DNA from: Spirochaetaceae bacterium
GTDB taxonomy: Bacteria > Spirochaetota > Spirochaetia > SZUA-6 > DRHE01
Direction: 5' to 3'
DNA length: 47,223 nt
Assembly (NCBI GenBank): GCA_020353535.1
Contig: CP070696.1
Span: 3,279,356 to 3,326,578 of the forward strand
This document shows positions 8,181 through 16,318 of the stretch, piece by piece. The position numbers and the translations under genes are program-made. Within the stretch, counting starts at the first letter, position 1, and every line of letters starts with the position of its first letter. The notes under the pieces are model-generated. The model was not told where the DNA came from. It searched no databases and saw only the letters and a program-made list of their open reading frames with translations.

Positions 8181-8648
8181 CTATCCCTCCCTCTGTTCTT
8201 CCTGGGTTACGATCCGCAGGATCTCCTCCGCCGTCTCCGCTTCGAGCAGAGCCTGGCGAAAGCTCTCGTCGTGTAGCAGCCGGGACAGCCGACTGAGCAG
8301 CCGTAGGTGGGCGTACTCCTGATGTTTCGGCCCGACGATCAGGAAGATCAGGGTTACCGGCTGGTTGTCCACCGAATCGAAGCGTAGGCCCTCCCGTTTT
8401 CGTCCGAAGGCCATCACCGTCTCCTCCGCCTGCTCAGCGAGCAGGTGAGGAATGGCTATTCCCGAACCGATGCCTGTGCTGGTGAGTTTTTCCCGGGCAA
8501 TTAAGCCGGCCAGCGCAGCCTCCGGATCCTGGATCTTTCCGGCCCGATGGAGAAGCTCGATCAATTCCTGGAGCGCTTCGTTTTTCTTGCGTGCTTCCAG
8601 CTCCAATTTGATGGTCCGGGCATCGAGCAGTTCGGAAACGGTGTTCAT
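8181..8648 (-). CDS. PTS EIIA domain protein (PtsN/fructose type)
   Basis: A 155-residue single EIIA domain of the mannitol/fructose/PtsN group. The phosphorylatable histidine lies in GIGSGIAIPHLL (His68), after the family segment LIAREKLTSTGIGSG. No membrane or EIIB/EIIC component is adjacent, so this is more likely a regulator than a sugar carrier. PtsN-type proteins control potassium uptake and other membrane systems in proteobacteria through their phosphorylation state. Here it lies between a PII-like gene (4-bp overlap) and mrpE (no gap). I infer that it adjusts the antiporter to the energy or phospho-donor state of the cell; no HPr gene is in the window. Confidence 0.9.
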   Translation of the reverse strand: MNTVSELLDARTIKLELEARKKNEALQELIELLHRAGKIQDPEAALAGLIAREKLTSTGIGSGIAIPHLLAEQAEETVMAFGRKREGLRFDSVDNQPVTLIFLIVGPKHQEYAHLRLLSRLSRLLHDESFRQALLEAETAEEILRIVTQEEQREG

Positions 8649-8992
8649 GGCTCTTCCTCCATCCTGCGCAGGCCTCTAACATAGTCCACCGGAACCGTGA
8701 ACAGGATGCCCGTTCCCGGGTCGCTGAGCGGCCCGCATACCTTCTCGATCAGCTCCTCGAGTCTGTTCACCTTGTGGTCGCTGTCCACCACCGATATTAT
8801 GGTTTTGTTGTACGGTTTGTTCCCCTTCATGAACTCCTTGAAGCTTGCGAACAGCGGCACTTCATAGGTGAGAAATCGGCCCATGCCCTCGGAATCGAGG
8901 ATCGTAGCCCCGGGTACCTCCGCCTCCACGAAAGCGGTCAGAACCTCATCGAGGAGTTCTTCCCTGTTCAATATGAACACTACCAGCTTCAC
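8645..8992 (-). CDS. PII-like signalling protein
   Basis: A 115-residue protein with the PII alternation: MKLVVFILNREELLDEVLTAF, then VPGATILDSEGMGRF, and near the C-terminus a PxxGTGILFTVPVDYVRGL strand matching the GxGxIFxxPV segment of PII trimers. The central T-loop region is short and lacks the usual uridylylated Tyr context. It is best called PII-like rather than GlnB/GlnK, and no amtB or glnA is nearby. The start is GTG at 8992, with AGAGGA about 11 nt upstream. It is the first gene of the Mrp operon. A small-molecule sensor for a cation or anion transporter, as in SbtB-like proteins, is a plausible role. Confidence 0.75.
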   Translation of the reverse strand: MKLVVFILNREELLDEVLTAFVEAEVPGATILDSEGMGRFLTYEVPLFASFKEFMKGNKPYNKTIISVVDSDHKVNRLEELIEKVCGPLSDPGTGILFTVPVDYVRGLRRMEEEP

Positions 8993-9019
8993 TGAAAAAC
9001 CATTCCTCTCAAATACTCC

Positions 9020-9040
9020 GGCCGAACGCAGCGATCGGCC
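9020..9040 (-). promoter_or_regulatory. Small hairpin in leader of PII/EIIA/Mrp operon
   Basis: The inverted repeat GGCCGA/TCGGCC (9020-9025 and 9035-9040) has a 9-nt loop. It lies in the predicted leader between the promoter and the GTG at 8992. It may be an mRNA hairpin or an operator, and the short stem makes it a weak call. Confidence 0.3.
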
Positions 9041-9061
9041 ATGATAATTCCAGACGACCCC

Positions 9062-9090
9062 AGGGTAGTCCTTTCCACGGGGACAGTCAA
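9062..9090 (-). promoter_or_regulatory. Candidate promoter for PII/EIIA/Mrp operon
   Basis: Read on the minus strand: TTGACT (9090-9085), a 17-bp spacer, then TACCCT (9067-9062). The -35 is good and the -10 poor. It is the best candidate in the 203-bp divergent region (8993-9195) and would give a leader of about 65 nt. Confidence 0.35.
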
Positions 9091-9116
9091 ATGGTTGTCG
9101 GCGAAGATGACGATTC

Positions 9117-9146
9117 TTGACGAGGTGCAGTGGAAAAGTCTATATT
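9117..9146 (+). promoter_or_regulatory. Sigma-70 promoter for the liv-type ABC operon
   Basis: -35 TTGACG at 9117-9122, 18-bp spacer, -10 TATATT at 9141-9146. The predicted transcript starts near 9153, about 43 nt before the first ATG at 9196. It fits a single promoter for the five-gene operon that follows. Confidence 0.6.
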
Positions 9147-9195
9147 TTGCACCTGCTTACAGGCCAAACATGCTTTGCAATAACGGTATTGGTGT

Positions 9196-9951
9196 ATGCT
9201 GTCCATCCGCGGAGTGAGCAAGTCCTTCGGAGCCTTGCGCGCTCTGAAAGCGGTCAGCTTCGACATCGAGAAAGAGCGCGTGCATGGGATAATCGGTCCC
9301 AACGGCTCCGGAAAAACCACTCTGTTCAACTGTATTACCGGTCACCTGGTTCCCGAAGGCGGGACCATTCACCTGGAATCGGAAGTCCTTACCGGGCTCA
9401 AGCCCCATGTAATTGCCGGTATGGGGGTTCGCCGAACCTTCCAGGGGGGAAAGCTGGTTAGCAACCTCACGGTGTTGGAAAACGTGATGGCCGGCTCTTA
9501 TCGTTTCCGCTCCCGGGATTTGTACGATATATTCTTGAGGCTTCCCTTCCGGCGCTCAAGGATCGAGCAGGAAATCGAGGAAGCAGCCCGGGAAGCCCTG
9601 GCCCTGGTTGGTATGGAGAAAGACGCCGATCGCTGGGCCGTGGATCTGGTCTGGGCGGAACGCCAGTTTGTTCAGATCGCTCGGGCCTTGGTATCCAAGC
9701 CCAGGCTTGTACTCCTGGATGAGCCGAACAGCGGCATGGGATCCCAGGACACGGAGCGAATCGAGGATATCATAGGCCGCATCCGGGAGATGGGCATTAC
9801 CGTGGTGGTGATCAGTCACGACGTGAAGATGCTGATGAATCTCTCCGACTGGGTTACGGTGCTCAACTTTGGAGAGAACATCGCCGCGGGAGTACCGGAA
9901 GAGGTGCAGAATAATCCGATGGTCCTGGAGGCCTATCTTGGCGCAGAATGA
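9196..9951 (+). CDS. Branched-chain amino-acid type ABC transporter ATPase (LivG-like)
   Basis: A 251-residue ABC ATPase. Walker A is GPNGSGKT (residues 34-41), the Q-loop Gln is near 83 (RRTFQGGKL), Walker B is LVLLDEP (171-177) and the H-loop His is near 208 (VVISHD). The family RRTFQ segment and the length match LivG. The signature motif is odd: LVWAERQ at 151-157 stands where LSxGxxR/Q is expected, so the invariant Ser and Gly are lost although the following helix is normal. A stop lies five codons upstream of the ATG at 9196 and no good Shine-Dalgarno sequence precedes it. It is the first gene of the operon and overlaps livF by 14 bp. Confidence 0.9.
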   Translation: MLSIRGVSKSFGALRALKAVSFDIEKERVHGIIGPNGSGKTTLFNCITGHLVPEGGTIHLESEVLTGLKPHVIAGMGVRRTFQGGKLVSNLTVLENVMAGSYRFRSRDLYDIFLRLPFRRSRIEQEIEEAAREALALVGMEKDADRWAVDLVWAERQFVQIARALVSKPRLVLLDEPNSGMGSQDTERIEDIIGRIREMGITVVVISHDVKMLMNLSDWVTVLNFGENIAAGVPEEVQNNPMVLEAYLGAE

Positions 9952-10654
9952 TGTGCTGCTGCGGGTGGAAGGCCTCTCGGTTGCCTATGGGCACATCACC
10001 GCGCTGAGGGACGTGAGCCTGGAGGTGCATCGTGGAGAGATCGTTGTCCTGATCGGGGCCAATGGTGCGGGCAAGACGACTCTGTTGGAGACATCTCTTG
10101 GCATCAATACGCCCCAGGCGGGCTCGATCATCTTCAAGGGAAGGACCATCAGCGGGCTGCCCGCCGACCGCAACGTTCGGGCCGGATTGTGCCTGGTGCC
10201 GGAAGGTCGGGGCGTATTCGCCTCCATGAGCGTACTGGACAACCTCCTGCTTGGGGCGCATCACAACATGAGGAACGTGGACAGGAACCTGAAGCGGGTC
10301 TATCAATGGTTCCCCAGGCTGGAGGAGCGCAAGAACCAAATCGCCCGCACCCTGAGCGGCGGGGAGAGGCAGATGCTGGCCATTGCCCGCTCCCTGATGA
10401 GTGCTCCTGAGCTGATCATGGTGGACGAGCCGTCTCTGGGACTGGCTCCGATCATCGTCAACGATATCTTCGACATCCTCGTTCATCTGAACCGGGAGGG
10501 GTACACGATTCTCTTGAGCGAGCAGAACGCCTACAAGAGTCTGAAGTGTGCCCACCGGGGCTACGTGCTGGAAACCGGAAAGGTCACCTTGAGCGGCTCG
10601 GCCGCAGAGCTGCTCAATGACCCCGGTGTACGGGAAGCCTACATCGGAGCTTGA
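9938..10654 (+). CDS. Branched-chain amino-acid type ABC transporter ATPase (LivF-like)
   Basis: A 238-residue ABC ATPase with Walker A GANGAGKT, intact signature LSGGERQ, Walker B LIMVDEPSLGLAP and the LivF-specific LSEQN in place of the usual H-loop context. The start is TTG at 9938 because GGAGG (9927-9931) lies 6 nt upstream inside livG. The frame continues upstream, but only as the livG shadow. It probably forms a heterodimer with the LivG-like subunit; since that partner has a damaged signature motif, only one of the two composite ATP sites may be fully active. Confidence 0.93.
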   Translation: MAQNDVLLRVEGLSVAYGHITALRDVSLEVHRGEIVVLIGANGAGKTTLLETSLGINTPQAGSIIFKGRTISGLPADRNVRAGLCLVPEGRGVFASMSVLDNLLLGAHHNMRNVDRNLKRVYQWFPRLEERKNQIARTLSGGERQMLAIARSLMSAPELIMVDEPSLGLAPIIVNDIFDILVHLNREGYTILLSEQNAYKSLKCAHRGYVLETGKVTLSGSAAELLNDPGVREAYIGA

Positions 10655-10678
10655 AGGGGAGGTCCAAAGGGAACCGTC

Positions 10679-11563
10679 ATGCAAGTGTTTATCGCCCAGG
10701 TCATCAACGGCTTGTCGTTGGGCAGTATCTATGTGCTCCTGGCAACGGGATTCAACCTCCTGCTCCTGGTGGCCATGATCATCCACTTCGCCTATCCACA
10801 GGTCGTGGTCTTCTCCATGTACATCGCCTGGGTGGTGCTTCGCTACACGGGGAACAATATCGTCCTGGCCGTGCTGGCGGCTATAGGCTCCTCGGTGTTG
10901 CTGAACGTGATCTCCGCACCGCTGTTCCAGAAGATCATGAAGAACAGGGAGGAGGTGGACATCAATACCACCATGGTCATGTCCCTGGGAATCGGCATGA
11001 TCATCACCGATGTACTCTCCCACGGCTTCAACAAGGGTCTGCCCATTGCCTTTCCGCCCCGGCTGGTGGGGGAGGCGCCTATCTTGCGCGTCGGTTTGAT
11101 CAGCCTGTTGGGCGGGCAGGTAGCATCCCTGGCCGTCGGTATCCTGGCTGTATCGGGGATCTTCCTTCTGCTTTACAAGACCCGTCCCGGCCGGGCGTTC
11201 CGGGCGATTGCCGAAGACCCCAACGGCGCTCGCCTGGTGGGCATTCCGCTGCTGCGTACCGGTTTAGAGAGTTACGCCCTTTCAGGAGTCCTGGGGGGGC
11301 TGATCGCGGTGCTGCTGGCCATGCTCCTGGGCTATTCTTCCCCCGGGTTGGGCGAGCAGGTGGCTCACAAGGTTCTGGCCGTCTCGATCATCGCCGGTCT
11401 GGGCAATCTGGCCGGCGGCCTGGTGGTCGGTTTGGCTCTGGGAATCCTGGAAGCCCTGGTTCAGGGCTATATCTCCGGGTCCTGGTCCAATGCCATCGCC
11501 TTCGTGGTGATGCTGCTGGTCATGCTGTTCAGGCCGAGAGGCCTGTTCGGGATCAAGTTGTAA
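10679..11563 (+). CDS. Branched-chain amino-acid type ABC transporter permease (LivH-like)
   Basis: A 294-residue permease with about eight hydrophobic segments. The start MQVFIAQVINGLSLGSIYVL and the segment RAFRAIAEDPNGARLVGI match the LivH family, where the second is the coupling loop (RAxAQDxxxAxLxGI). The C-terminus VMLLVMLFRPRGLFG is also typical. It follows livF by 24 bp, with AGGGGAGG and AAAGGG in the gap. Confidence 0.93.
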   Translation: MQVFIAQVINGLSLGSIYVLLATGFNLLLLVAMIIHFAYPQVVVFSMYIAWVVLRYTGNNIVLAVLAAIGSSVLLNVISAPLFQKIMKNREEVDINTTMVMSLGIGMIITDVLSHGFNKGLPIAFPPRLVGEAPILRVGLISLLGGQVASLAVGILAVSGIFLLLYKTRPGRAFRAIAEDPNGARLVGIPLLRTGLESYALSGVLGGLIAVLLAMLLGYSSPGLGEQVAHKVLAVSIIAGLGNLAGGLVVGLALGILEALVQGYISGSWSNAIAFVVMLLVMLFRPRGLFGIKL

Positions 11564-11578
11564 GGAGCTTCAGGCCGT

Positions 11579-12457
11579 ATGTCCCTGGCACTGTACTACT
11601 TTCTCACCATAACCGCCATCTACATCCTCATGAGCTGGGGTCTGTACTTGCCCTACCGGGTGGCCCATCTGCACTTTCTGACAGTGGCCAACATGCTGAT
11701 CTCCGGCTACCTGGCCGGATATATGGTGCAGACCCTCGGCGTTCCCTTTCCCGTCGCCCTGGTGGCCGGCTTTGCCGCCGGTGGGATCGTCGGCTATATC
11801 GTGAGCCGCTTCATCGGGGATGCCCCGACCTTTACCGTTGTTATCGTCGGTTTCACTTTCATCTATATCAGTAGGACTGCGGTGGAGAACATCAAGGCCG
11901 TGGGCGCGACCATGGGCATGTTCGGGCTACCCATGGTGGCGGGAAGCCCGGTCATGCACAGGTGGACGATCCTGATCCTCCTCTATGCCCTGGTCGTCGT
12001 GGTGGGATTCCTTATCTACCGCTTCGAGCACTCCCGTCTGGGACGGGCCGCTTCTACGGTATTCGTGGACAAGGATCTGGCCACCTCGATGGGGGTGGAC
12101 ATCAAGAGGCTGGGCCGGCTGGTTCAGACTTTCTCCAGCCTGGTGGCCGGAGGCTGCGGGGTGATCTACGGCTTCATCTACCGCAGCTTTCATCTGGATT
12201 TCTTTACCTTCCACCTGGTGGGGATCTTTATGACGGTTATCTTCGTCGGCGGTTATGCAACTATGTGGGGTACGGTGCTGGCCGCACCGGCGCTGTACGG
12301 CCTGTCCCTTATCCTGCCGCCGGCGGTCGCCTCCTGGCGGATCGTGATCTACGGGGCGATTCTCATCGCCGTGCTGGTTCTCAAGCCGGAAGGGTTTATT
12401 ACCCGCCGGCTGGCCTACAAGCTGGAAACCACTCTTTCGCGTAGACGGAAGAGATAA
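11579..12457 (+). CDS. Branched-chain amino-acid type ABC transporter permease (LivM-like)
   Basis: A 292-residue polytopic permease, the partner of the LivH-like protein. The core segment SRLGRAASTVFVDKDLATSMGVDIKR corresponds to the LivM coupling loop (GRAxxAIRDxExAAxxxGID). The end LVLKPEGFITRRL also matches. It begins 15 bp after livH, with AAGGAG upstream of the ATG. The loop sequence is divergent from amino-acid LivM proteins, so the substrate need not be a branched-chain amino acid. Confidence 0.9.
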   Translation: MSLALYYFLTITAIYILMSWGLYLPYRVAHLHFLTVANMLISGYLAGYMVQTLGVPFPVALVAGFAAGGIVGYIVSRFIGDAPTFTVVIVGFTFIYISRTAVENIKAVGATMGMFGLPMVAGSPVMHRWTILILLYALVVVVGFLIYRFEHSRLGRAASTVFVDKDLATSMGVDIKRLGRLVQTFSSLVAGGCGVIYGFIYRSFHLDFFTFHLVGIFMTVIFVGGYATMWGTVLAAPALYGLSLILPPAVASWRIVIYGAILIAVLVLKPEGFITRRLAYKLETTLSRRRKR

Positions 12458-12480
12458 ACTCTCATGCAAAGGAGAAACGC

Positions 12481-13671
12481 ATGAACAAAAAAATGTTGTC
12501 CGTTCTGGCGGTGTTGCTCTTGATCGCTTCGATCATAGGAGCCTCCGGTCAGAAAGATACCGGTCCATCGGGAGAAGCCGGTGTCGTAATCGACGAGTGG
12601 GAAATCCCCTTTCTCAATAGTTTGACCGGGGCCATCGCCTCGATCGGGGAGTACCTGCAATGGGGAGCCGAGCGCGCGGCCTTCGAGATCAATCAGGCCG
12701 GTGGGATCGCCGGCGTGCCTGTGAAGGTCATCGGCGTGGACACCGCTCTGGAGCCTCAGAAGGGTGTTGTTGAGATGGGCAAGATCGTGGAATGGGCCCT
12801 GGTTGCCCTCGGTCCCGTGCCCGAGCCGGTGATCATGGCCGCTGCTCCCATCGCGGTGGAGAATGAGATGATGACCATGACCGCCACCACCTCTCTGGAA
12901 TACGCCGAGCAGTTCTTCCCCTGGTCGATCTCCTGGTTCCCGAAAACCGAGGACAGACTGCCGCCGCTGGCCACAGAGTGGGCCAAGATGGTGGGCGTGA
13001 AGAGTGTCGTTCAATTCGTCGGCATCTACGGTCCCTGGCCGGGAATGGCCGCCGCCCATGTGTCTGGCTTGAAGGTCGCCGGCGCCCAGCACCTGGGGGA
13101 CGTGGAAGTGCCTCAGGATGCGGTGACCTTCGGTCCCCTGGTCGTTAAAGCACTGGAGCAGAAACCCGATGGGATCATCATCGCCTGTTGGCCGGACAAG
13201 GCTGCCAAGATCGTTCAGGAGCTGAAGAACCGCGGCTGGACCGATATGAAAAAGATCCTGTTGTTTTCCAGCGCCGACGACGCGGCCCTGTACACCACCG
13301 GCGGGAAAGATCTGAATGGAACCATCATCTACAACTACATAAATGTTGACCAGACCAATCCACGGTGGGTGGCTTTCAAGGAGGCCTATGCCAAGGATCA
13401 CAATGGTCTGCAGCCTCCCAGCCTCTCGACCAACTACTACGACGCGGTCTACATGATCAAACGGGCCATCGAGGAAACCGGGGTCACCGGGGATCCGAAA
13501 AAGCTGCAAGAGGAGCGGAAGAAGGTCGCCGAGGCCATGTTCAACATGAAGAACTTCGAAGGCTTACTATTCAACTGGAACATGACCAATGGAGTGCCGA
13601 CCAACAAGCCCACCTATCTCTTCGAGATTCAGGACGGCAAGAAGAAGCTGGCCAAAGAGATCCGCCCGTAG
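12481..13671 (+). CDS. Periplasmic substrate-binding protein of the liv-type transporter
   Basis: A 396-residue type I periplasmic binding protein (Leu/Ile/Val-binding fold). It has an N-terminal signal sequence (residues 1-22 or so) and the typical PFLNSLTGAIASIGEYLQWG and AAFEINQAGGIAGVPVKVI segments. No lipobox Cys is present at the expected place (IIGASGQKD), so it is probably a soluble periplasmic protein. It is the last gene of the operon, with AAAGGAG before the ATG, and a strong hairpin follows at 13744. Ligand specificity cannot be assigned; the LAVTG-like pocket residues are not conserved enough to call leucine. Confidence 0.92.
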   Translation: MNKKMLSVLAVLLLIASIIGASGQKDTGPSGEAGVVIDEWEIPFLNSLTGAIASIGEYLQWGAERAAFEINQAGGIAGVPVKVIGVDTALEPQKGVVEMGKIVEWALVALGPVPEPVIMAAAPIAVENEMMTMTATTSLEYAEQFFPWSISWFPKTEDRLPPLATEWAKMVGVKSVVQFVGIYGPWPGMAAAHVSGLKVAGAQHLGDVEVPQDAVTFGPLVVKALEQKPDGIIIACWPDKAAKIVQELKNRGWTDMKKILLFSSADDAALYTTGGKDLNGTIIYNYINVDQTNPRWVAFKEAYAKDHNGLQPPSLSTNYYDAVYMIKRAIEETGVTGDPKKLQEERKKVAEAMFNMKNFEGLLFNWNMTNGVPTNKPTYLFEIQDGKKKLAKEIRP

Positions 13672-13743
13672 TGTCTTTAAGTGCCACGAGCCTGTTGGAG
13701 TTTTCGACAGCTCCGTAGCGCTGTACCGATGTTCGATTTTACA

Positions 13744-13778
13744 GACGGAGGCAGCTCGTTTAGGGAGCTGCCTCCGTC
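13744..13778 (+). terminator. Hairpin after the liv-type operon
   Basis: A 14-bp perfect stem (13744-13757 with 13765-13778, GACGGAGGCAGCTC) with a 7-nt loop lies 73 nt after the binding-protein stop. It is followed only by ATTT, so the U-tract is weak. The stem strength and position still favour a terminator or 3'-end stabiliser. Confidence 0.6.
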
Positions 13779-13826
13779 ATTTGAAGGGTACGGTTGAACC
13801 GCGCTCTGGTATTCAAAGGGGTGCCC

Positions 13827-14756
13827 ATGATCGTGGTCCTGTGGGTGCACAGCAAGGTATTCATCAATTTTCGGCTTGGCGAAAACCATTTTCGCCGTCT
13901 CCGGCGGACATTTCCTGATTTCACCTTCATCGGGTGCGAGTCAAAAGAGCAATTCCTCGAAGCTCTGCCTAAGGCAGATGTCGCTTGCGCCTTCAGGTTC
14001 AAAGCGGAGTGGTTCTCCAAAGCACCCCGACTTCGCCGCTTCATCTCACCGACGGCTGGTCGGGAAGGATTCCCCGCAGATATGCCCCCAGGAGTGGAGT
14101 TGGAGTTTTCAACCTTTCATGGAAAGATCATGGCCGAGACTGTAGTTGGTATGATGCTGAGCCATGCCCGGGGTCTCTTGCGGGCTTACAGCCTGCAATC
14201 CCGGGAAGCGTGGCCGAATCAGAAGCTGGAGCCGGGTCTGAAGTTGCTGGCCGGGTCCTGCGTGACGATACTGGGATTTGGGCATATCGGCGCATACATC
14301 GGCGGACTTTTGAAAAGTTTCGGAGTCGGGATTACGGGGGTGAGGAGGAATCCGGGAGCAAGTCCGCAGTACTTCACCCACGGGGATCGCCTGCTCCCTG
14401 CCGCACGCCTTGATGAGGTGCTTCCTGAAACCGATCACCTCGTGCTGTGTCTACCGGCCACAGAGGAGACGACCGGGATCTTGGACCGGCGTCGCCTGGA
14501 CCTGCTACCGGCGAATGCGGGGATCTACAACGTGGGCCGGGGAAACGCGCTGGATGAGGAGGCTCTATCCGATCTGCTGAGGGAACGCCCCCTCTGCGAG
14601 GCTTACCTCGATGTCTTCCGCGAAGAGCCTCTTTCGGACGAATCGCCCCTGCGCAGCCTGCCCAATTGCCTGATCTTGCCGCATGTTTCGGCCAACGCTC
14701 CGGAGTATGTGGATATGTTCGTCGATGAGCTCATCGAGCGGCTTTCATCGGAGTGA
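13827..14756 (+). CDS. D-isomer specific 2-hydroxyacid dehydrogenase family protein
   Basis: A 309-residue NAD(P)-dependent dehydrogenase. The Rossmann motif is ILGFGHIGAYIG, followed by the ADP-ribose region with TGVRRNP, which hints at NADP preference (Arg after the strand). The catalytic triad is visible: Arg in NVGRGNALDE, Glu in the DVFREEPL context, and His in LPHVSANAP. I chose the ATG at 13827 because AAAGGGG lies 5 nt upstream; a TTG at 13794 is an alternative without a site. The substrate (glyoxylate/hydroxypyruvate or another 2-oxoacid) is unknown. Endonuclease V follows 18 bp later, probably on the same transcript. Confidence 0.9.
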   Translation: MIVVLWVHSKVFINFRLGENHFRRLRRTFPDFTFIGCESKEQFLEALPKADVACAFRFKAEWFSKAPRLRRFISPTAGREGFPADMPPGVELEFSTFHGKIMAETVVGMMLSHARGLLRAYSLQSREAWPNQKLEPGLKLLAGSCVTILGFGHIGAYIGGLLKSFGVGITGVRRNPGASPQYFTHGDRLLPAARLDEVLPETDHLVLCLPATEETTGILDRRRLDLLPANAGIYNVGRGNALDEEALSDLLRERPLCEAYLDVFREEPLSDESPLRSLPNCLILPHVSANAPEYVDMFVDELIERLSSE

Positions 14757-14774
14757 GTTCCGAGGTAGGGCAAC

Positions 14775-15446
14775 GTGCCTGTCCAATACGAGCATTCCTG
14801 GTCCCCGTCTCCGGAGCAGGCGGTCGAAATCCAAGAACAGCTGGCTGCGAGGGTCCGCAAACGATGGCCCGGAGCACCGCTTCGGCTGATCGCCGGAGTT
14901 GACTGCAGTTACTCCGAGGATGATACGGTGTGTGCCGCAGCAGTCGTTGTCTGGGATCTGGAAACGCAGGCGGAGGTGGAAACCAAAACCGCGTGCTTCG
15001 AGGTCCGTTTTCCCTATATTCCCGGCTTGCTCGCTTTCCGGGAAGTCCCGGCGATACTGAAGGCCCTCGAGTGTCTCACCATCCGGCCGCAGCTGCTTAT
15101 CTGTGACGGCCATGGCGTGGCTCACCCGCGGCGCTTCGGCCTGGCTTCCCACGTGGGGGTGCTGACCGGTGTCCCGACCATCGGCTGTGCCAAGCGACGG
15201 CTGTGCGGAAGCTTCGTCGAACCGGATGCGAAGCGGGGATCTCGCTCACCCCTCACAGATCGCGGCGAAATCATCGGTACGGTGCTTCGAACCCGCAACG
15301 GTGTGCGGCCGGTGTTTGTCAGCGTCGGTCATCTGATCGATCTGCCCACCGCCGAACGGATCGTTCTGGCCTGTGCTCTTCGTCACCGTATCCCGGAACC
15401 GCTGCGGATCGCTCACCGTAGAGCCGCGGAGGCCTTGCAGCCCTGA
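14775..15446 (+). CDS. nfi: Endonuclease V (deoxyinosine 3' endonuclease)
   Basis: A 223-residue DNA repair enzyme that nicks the second phosphodiester bond 3' of deaminated adenine. The metal-binding and catalytic residues are all visible: Asp43 in AGVDCSY, Glu90 in AFREVP, Asp111 in ICDGHGVAHPRRFGLASHVG, and Lys140 in IGCAK. The strand-separating wedge PYIPG is at 80-84. The start is GTG at 14775 with GAGG at 14762. The assignment is secure; the short distance to the upstream dehydrogenase gene looks coincidental. Confidence 0.96.
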   Translation: MPVQYEHSWSPSPEQAVEIQEQLAARVRKRWPGAPLRLIAGVDCSYSEDDTVCAAAVVVWDLETQAEVETKTACFEVRFPYIPGLLAFREVPAILKALECLTIRPQLLICDGHGVAHPRRFGLASHVGVLTGVPTIGCAKRRLCGSFVEPDAKRGSRSPLTDRGEIIGTVLRTRNGVRPVFVSVGHLIDLPTAERIVLACALRHRIPEPLRIAHRRAAEALQP

Positions 15447-15540
15447 ACGATCGCTATTGAACGTGCAATCTGTCGTTTTCGCCCGGATCGACCTTGATGC
15501 TGGCTGAGGCGGGCAACAACAATGGAAGGCGGATGGCATG

Positions 15541-16317
15541 TCACTCCAACCGCTCCGCTAGATCAGATCCAATGATCAGTCCTACGACCTCATCCGGCGT
15601 GGTTTGCTTGGTAATGCGTTCCGCGACCTTCTGACCGCGGCGCATGATAACCAGGCGGTCGCACACAGCGAAGATATCGTAAAGCTGGTGACTGATAATG
15701 ATCACTGGAATGTTTTGGGAGCTCAGTGTTCTGACCAGGTCCAGTACTTTCTTCTGCTCTGCAACACCCAAGGCAGCCGTTGGTTCATCCATGATAAGCA
15801 GCTTGGCGTTCCAATAGATTGACCGTGAAATGGCCACGGCCTGCCTCTGGCCGCCGGACAATGTCATGATTTTGCTCCGCAGCGAGGGGATCTCGATTTC
15901 CAGGCGTTGCAGGACTTTCTTCGCTTCCTCGTGCATGGCATCATTGTCCAGCACCGGAATGATCCCTAAAAAAGGTTTTTTCGTCTCTCGACCAAGGAAG
16001 ATATTGGCGGGGACGTTGAGATTCTCCGCTAACGCGAGGTCCTGATAGAGAGTCTCGATACCCAGCTCGAGGGCGTTCACCGGGCTGCCGAGCTTCAGCT
16101 CTTTGCCCTCGAAGAAGATTTGTCCCTCATCCGGATGATACACGCCGGAGATCATCTTGATCAGCGTTGATTTTCCTGCCCCATTATCCCCCAAAAGACC
16201 GACTACTTCTCCGGGATAGACCTCCATGTCGACATGGTCCACAGCGGTGAGACCGCCGAAGCGCTTGGTCAAGCCTGTAACCCGTAGTATGGATTCGATA
16301 TTTCCGTTTTCCCCCAT
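15541..16317 (-). CDS. Sugar ABC transporter ATPase (single-domain, FrcA-like)
   Basis: A 258-residue ABC ATPase with Walker A GDNGAGKST, signature LSGGQRQ, Walker B LLIMDEPTAALG and H-loop SHQ. The GDNGAGKS Walker A and DEPTAALGV motif are typical of the ribose/fructose (CUT2) family. RbsA, XylG and MglA carry two ABC domains in about 500 residues; this protein has one, as FrcA does, so a homodimer would power the transporter. It is the last gene of the operon and starts 1 nt after the preceding permease gene ends. Confidence 0.93.
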   Translation of the reverse strand: MGENGNIESILRVTGLTKRFGGLTAVDHVDMEVYPGEVVGLLGDNGAGKSTLIKMISGVYHPDEGQIFFEGKELKLGSPVNALELGIETLYQDLALAENLNVPANIFLGRETKKPFLGIIPVLDNDAMHEEAKKVLQRLEIEIPSLRSKIMTLSGGQRQAVAISRSIYWNAKLLIMDEPTAALGVAEQKKVLDLVRTLSSQNIPVIIISHQLYDIFAVCDRLVIMRRGQKVAERITKQTTPDEVVGLIIGSDLAERLE

Positions 16318-16318
16318 G

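Noticed and set aside
9863..11023. 386-codon open frame antisense to the liv ATPase and permease genes
   Set aside because: Low-complexity His/Asp/Gln composition typical of an antisense shadow over conserved ABC genes.
10651..11874. Long plus-strand frame over livH and livM
   Set aside because: Composition is Arg/Gly/Pro-rich noise; the alternative frame encodes two standard permeases.
12481..12560. Lipobox in the liv-type binding protein
   Set aside because: There is no Cys near the expected cleavage site, so a lipoprotein call is not supported.
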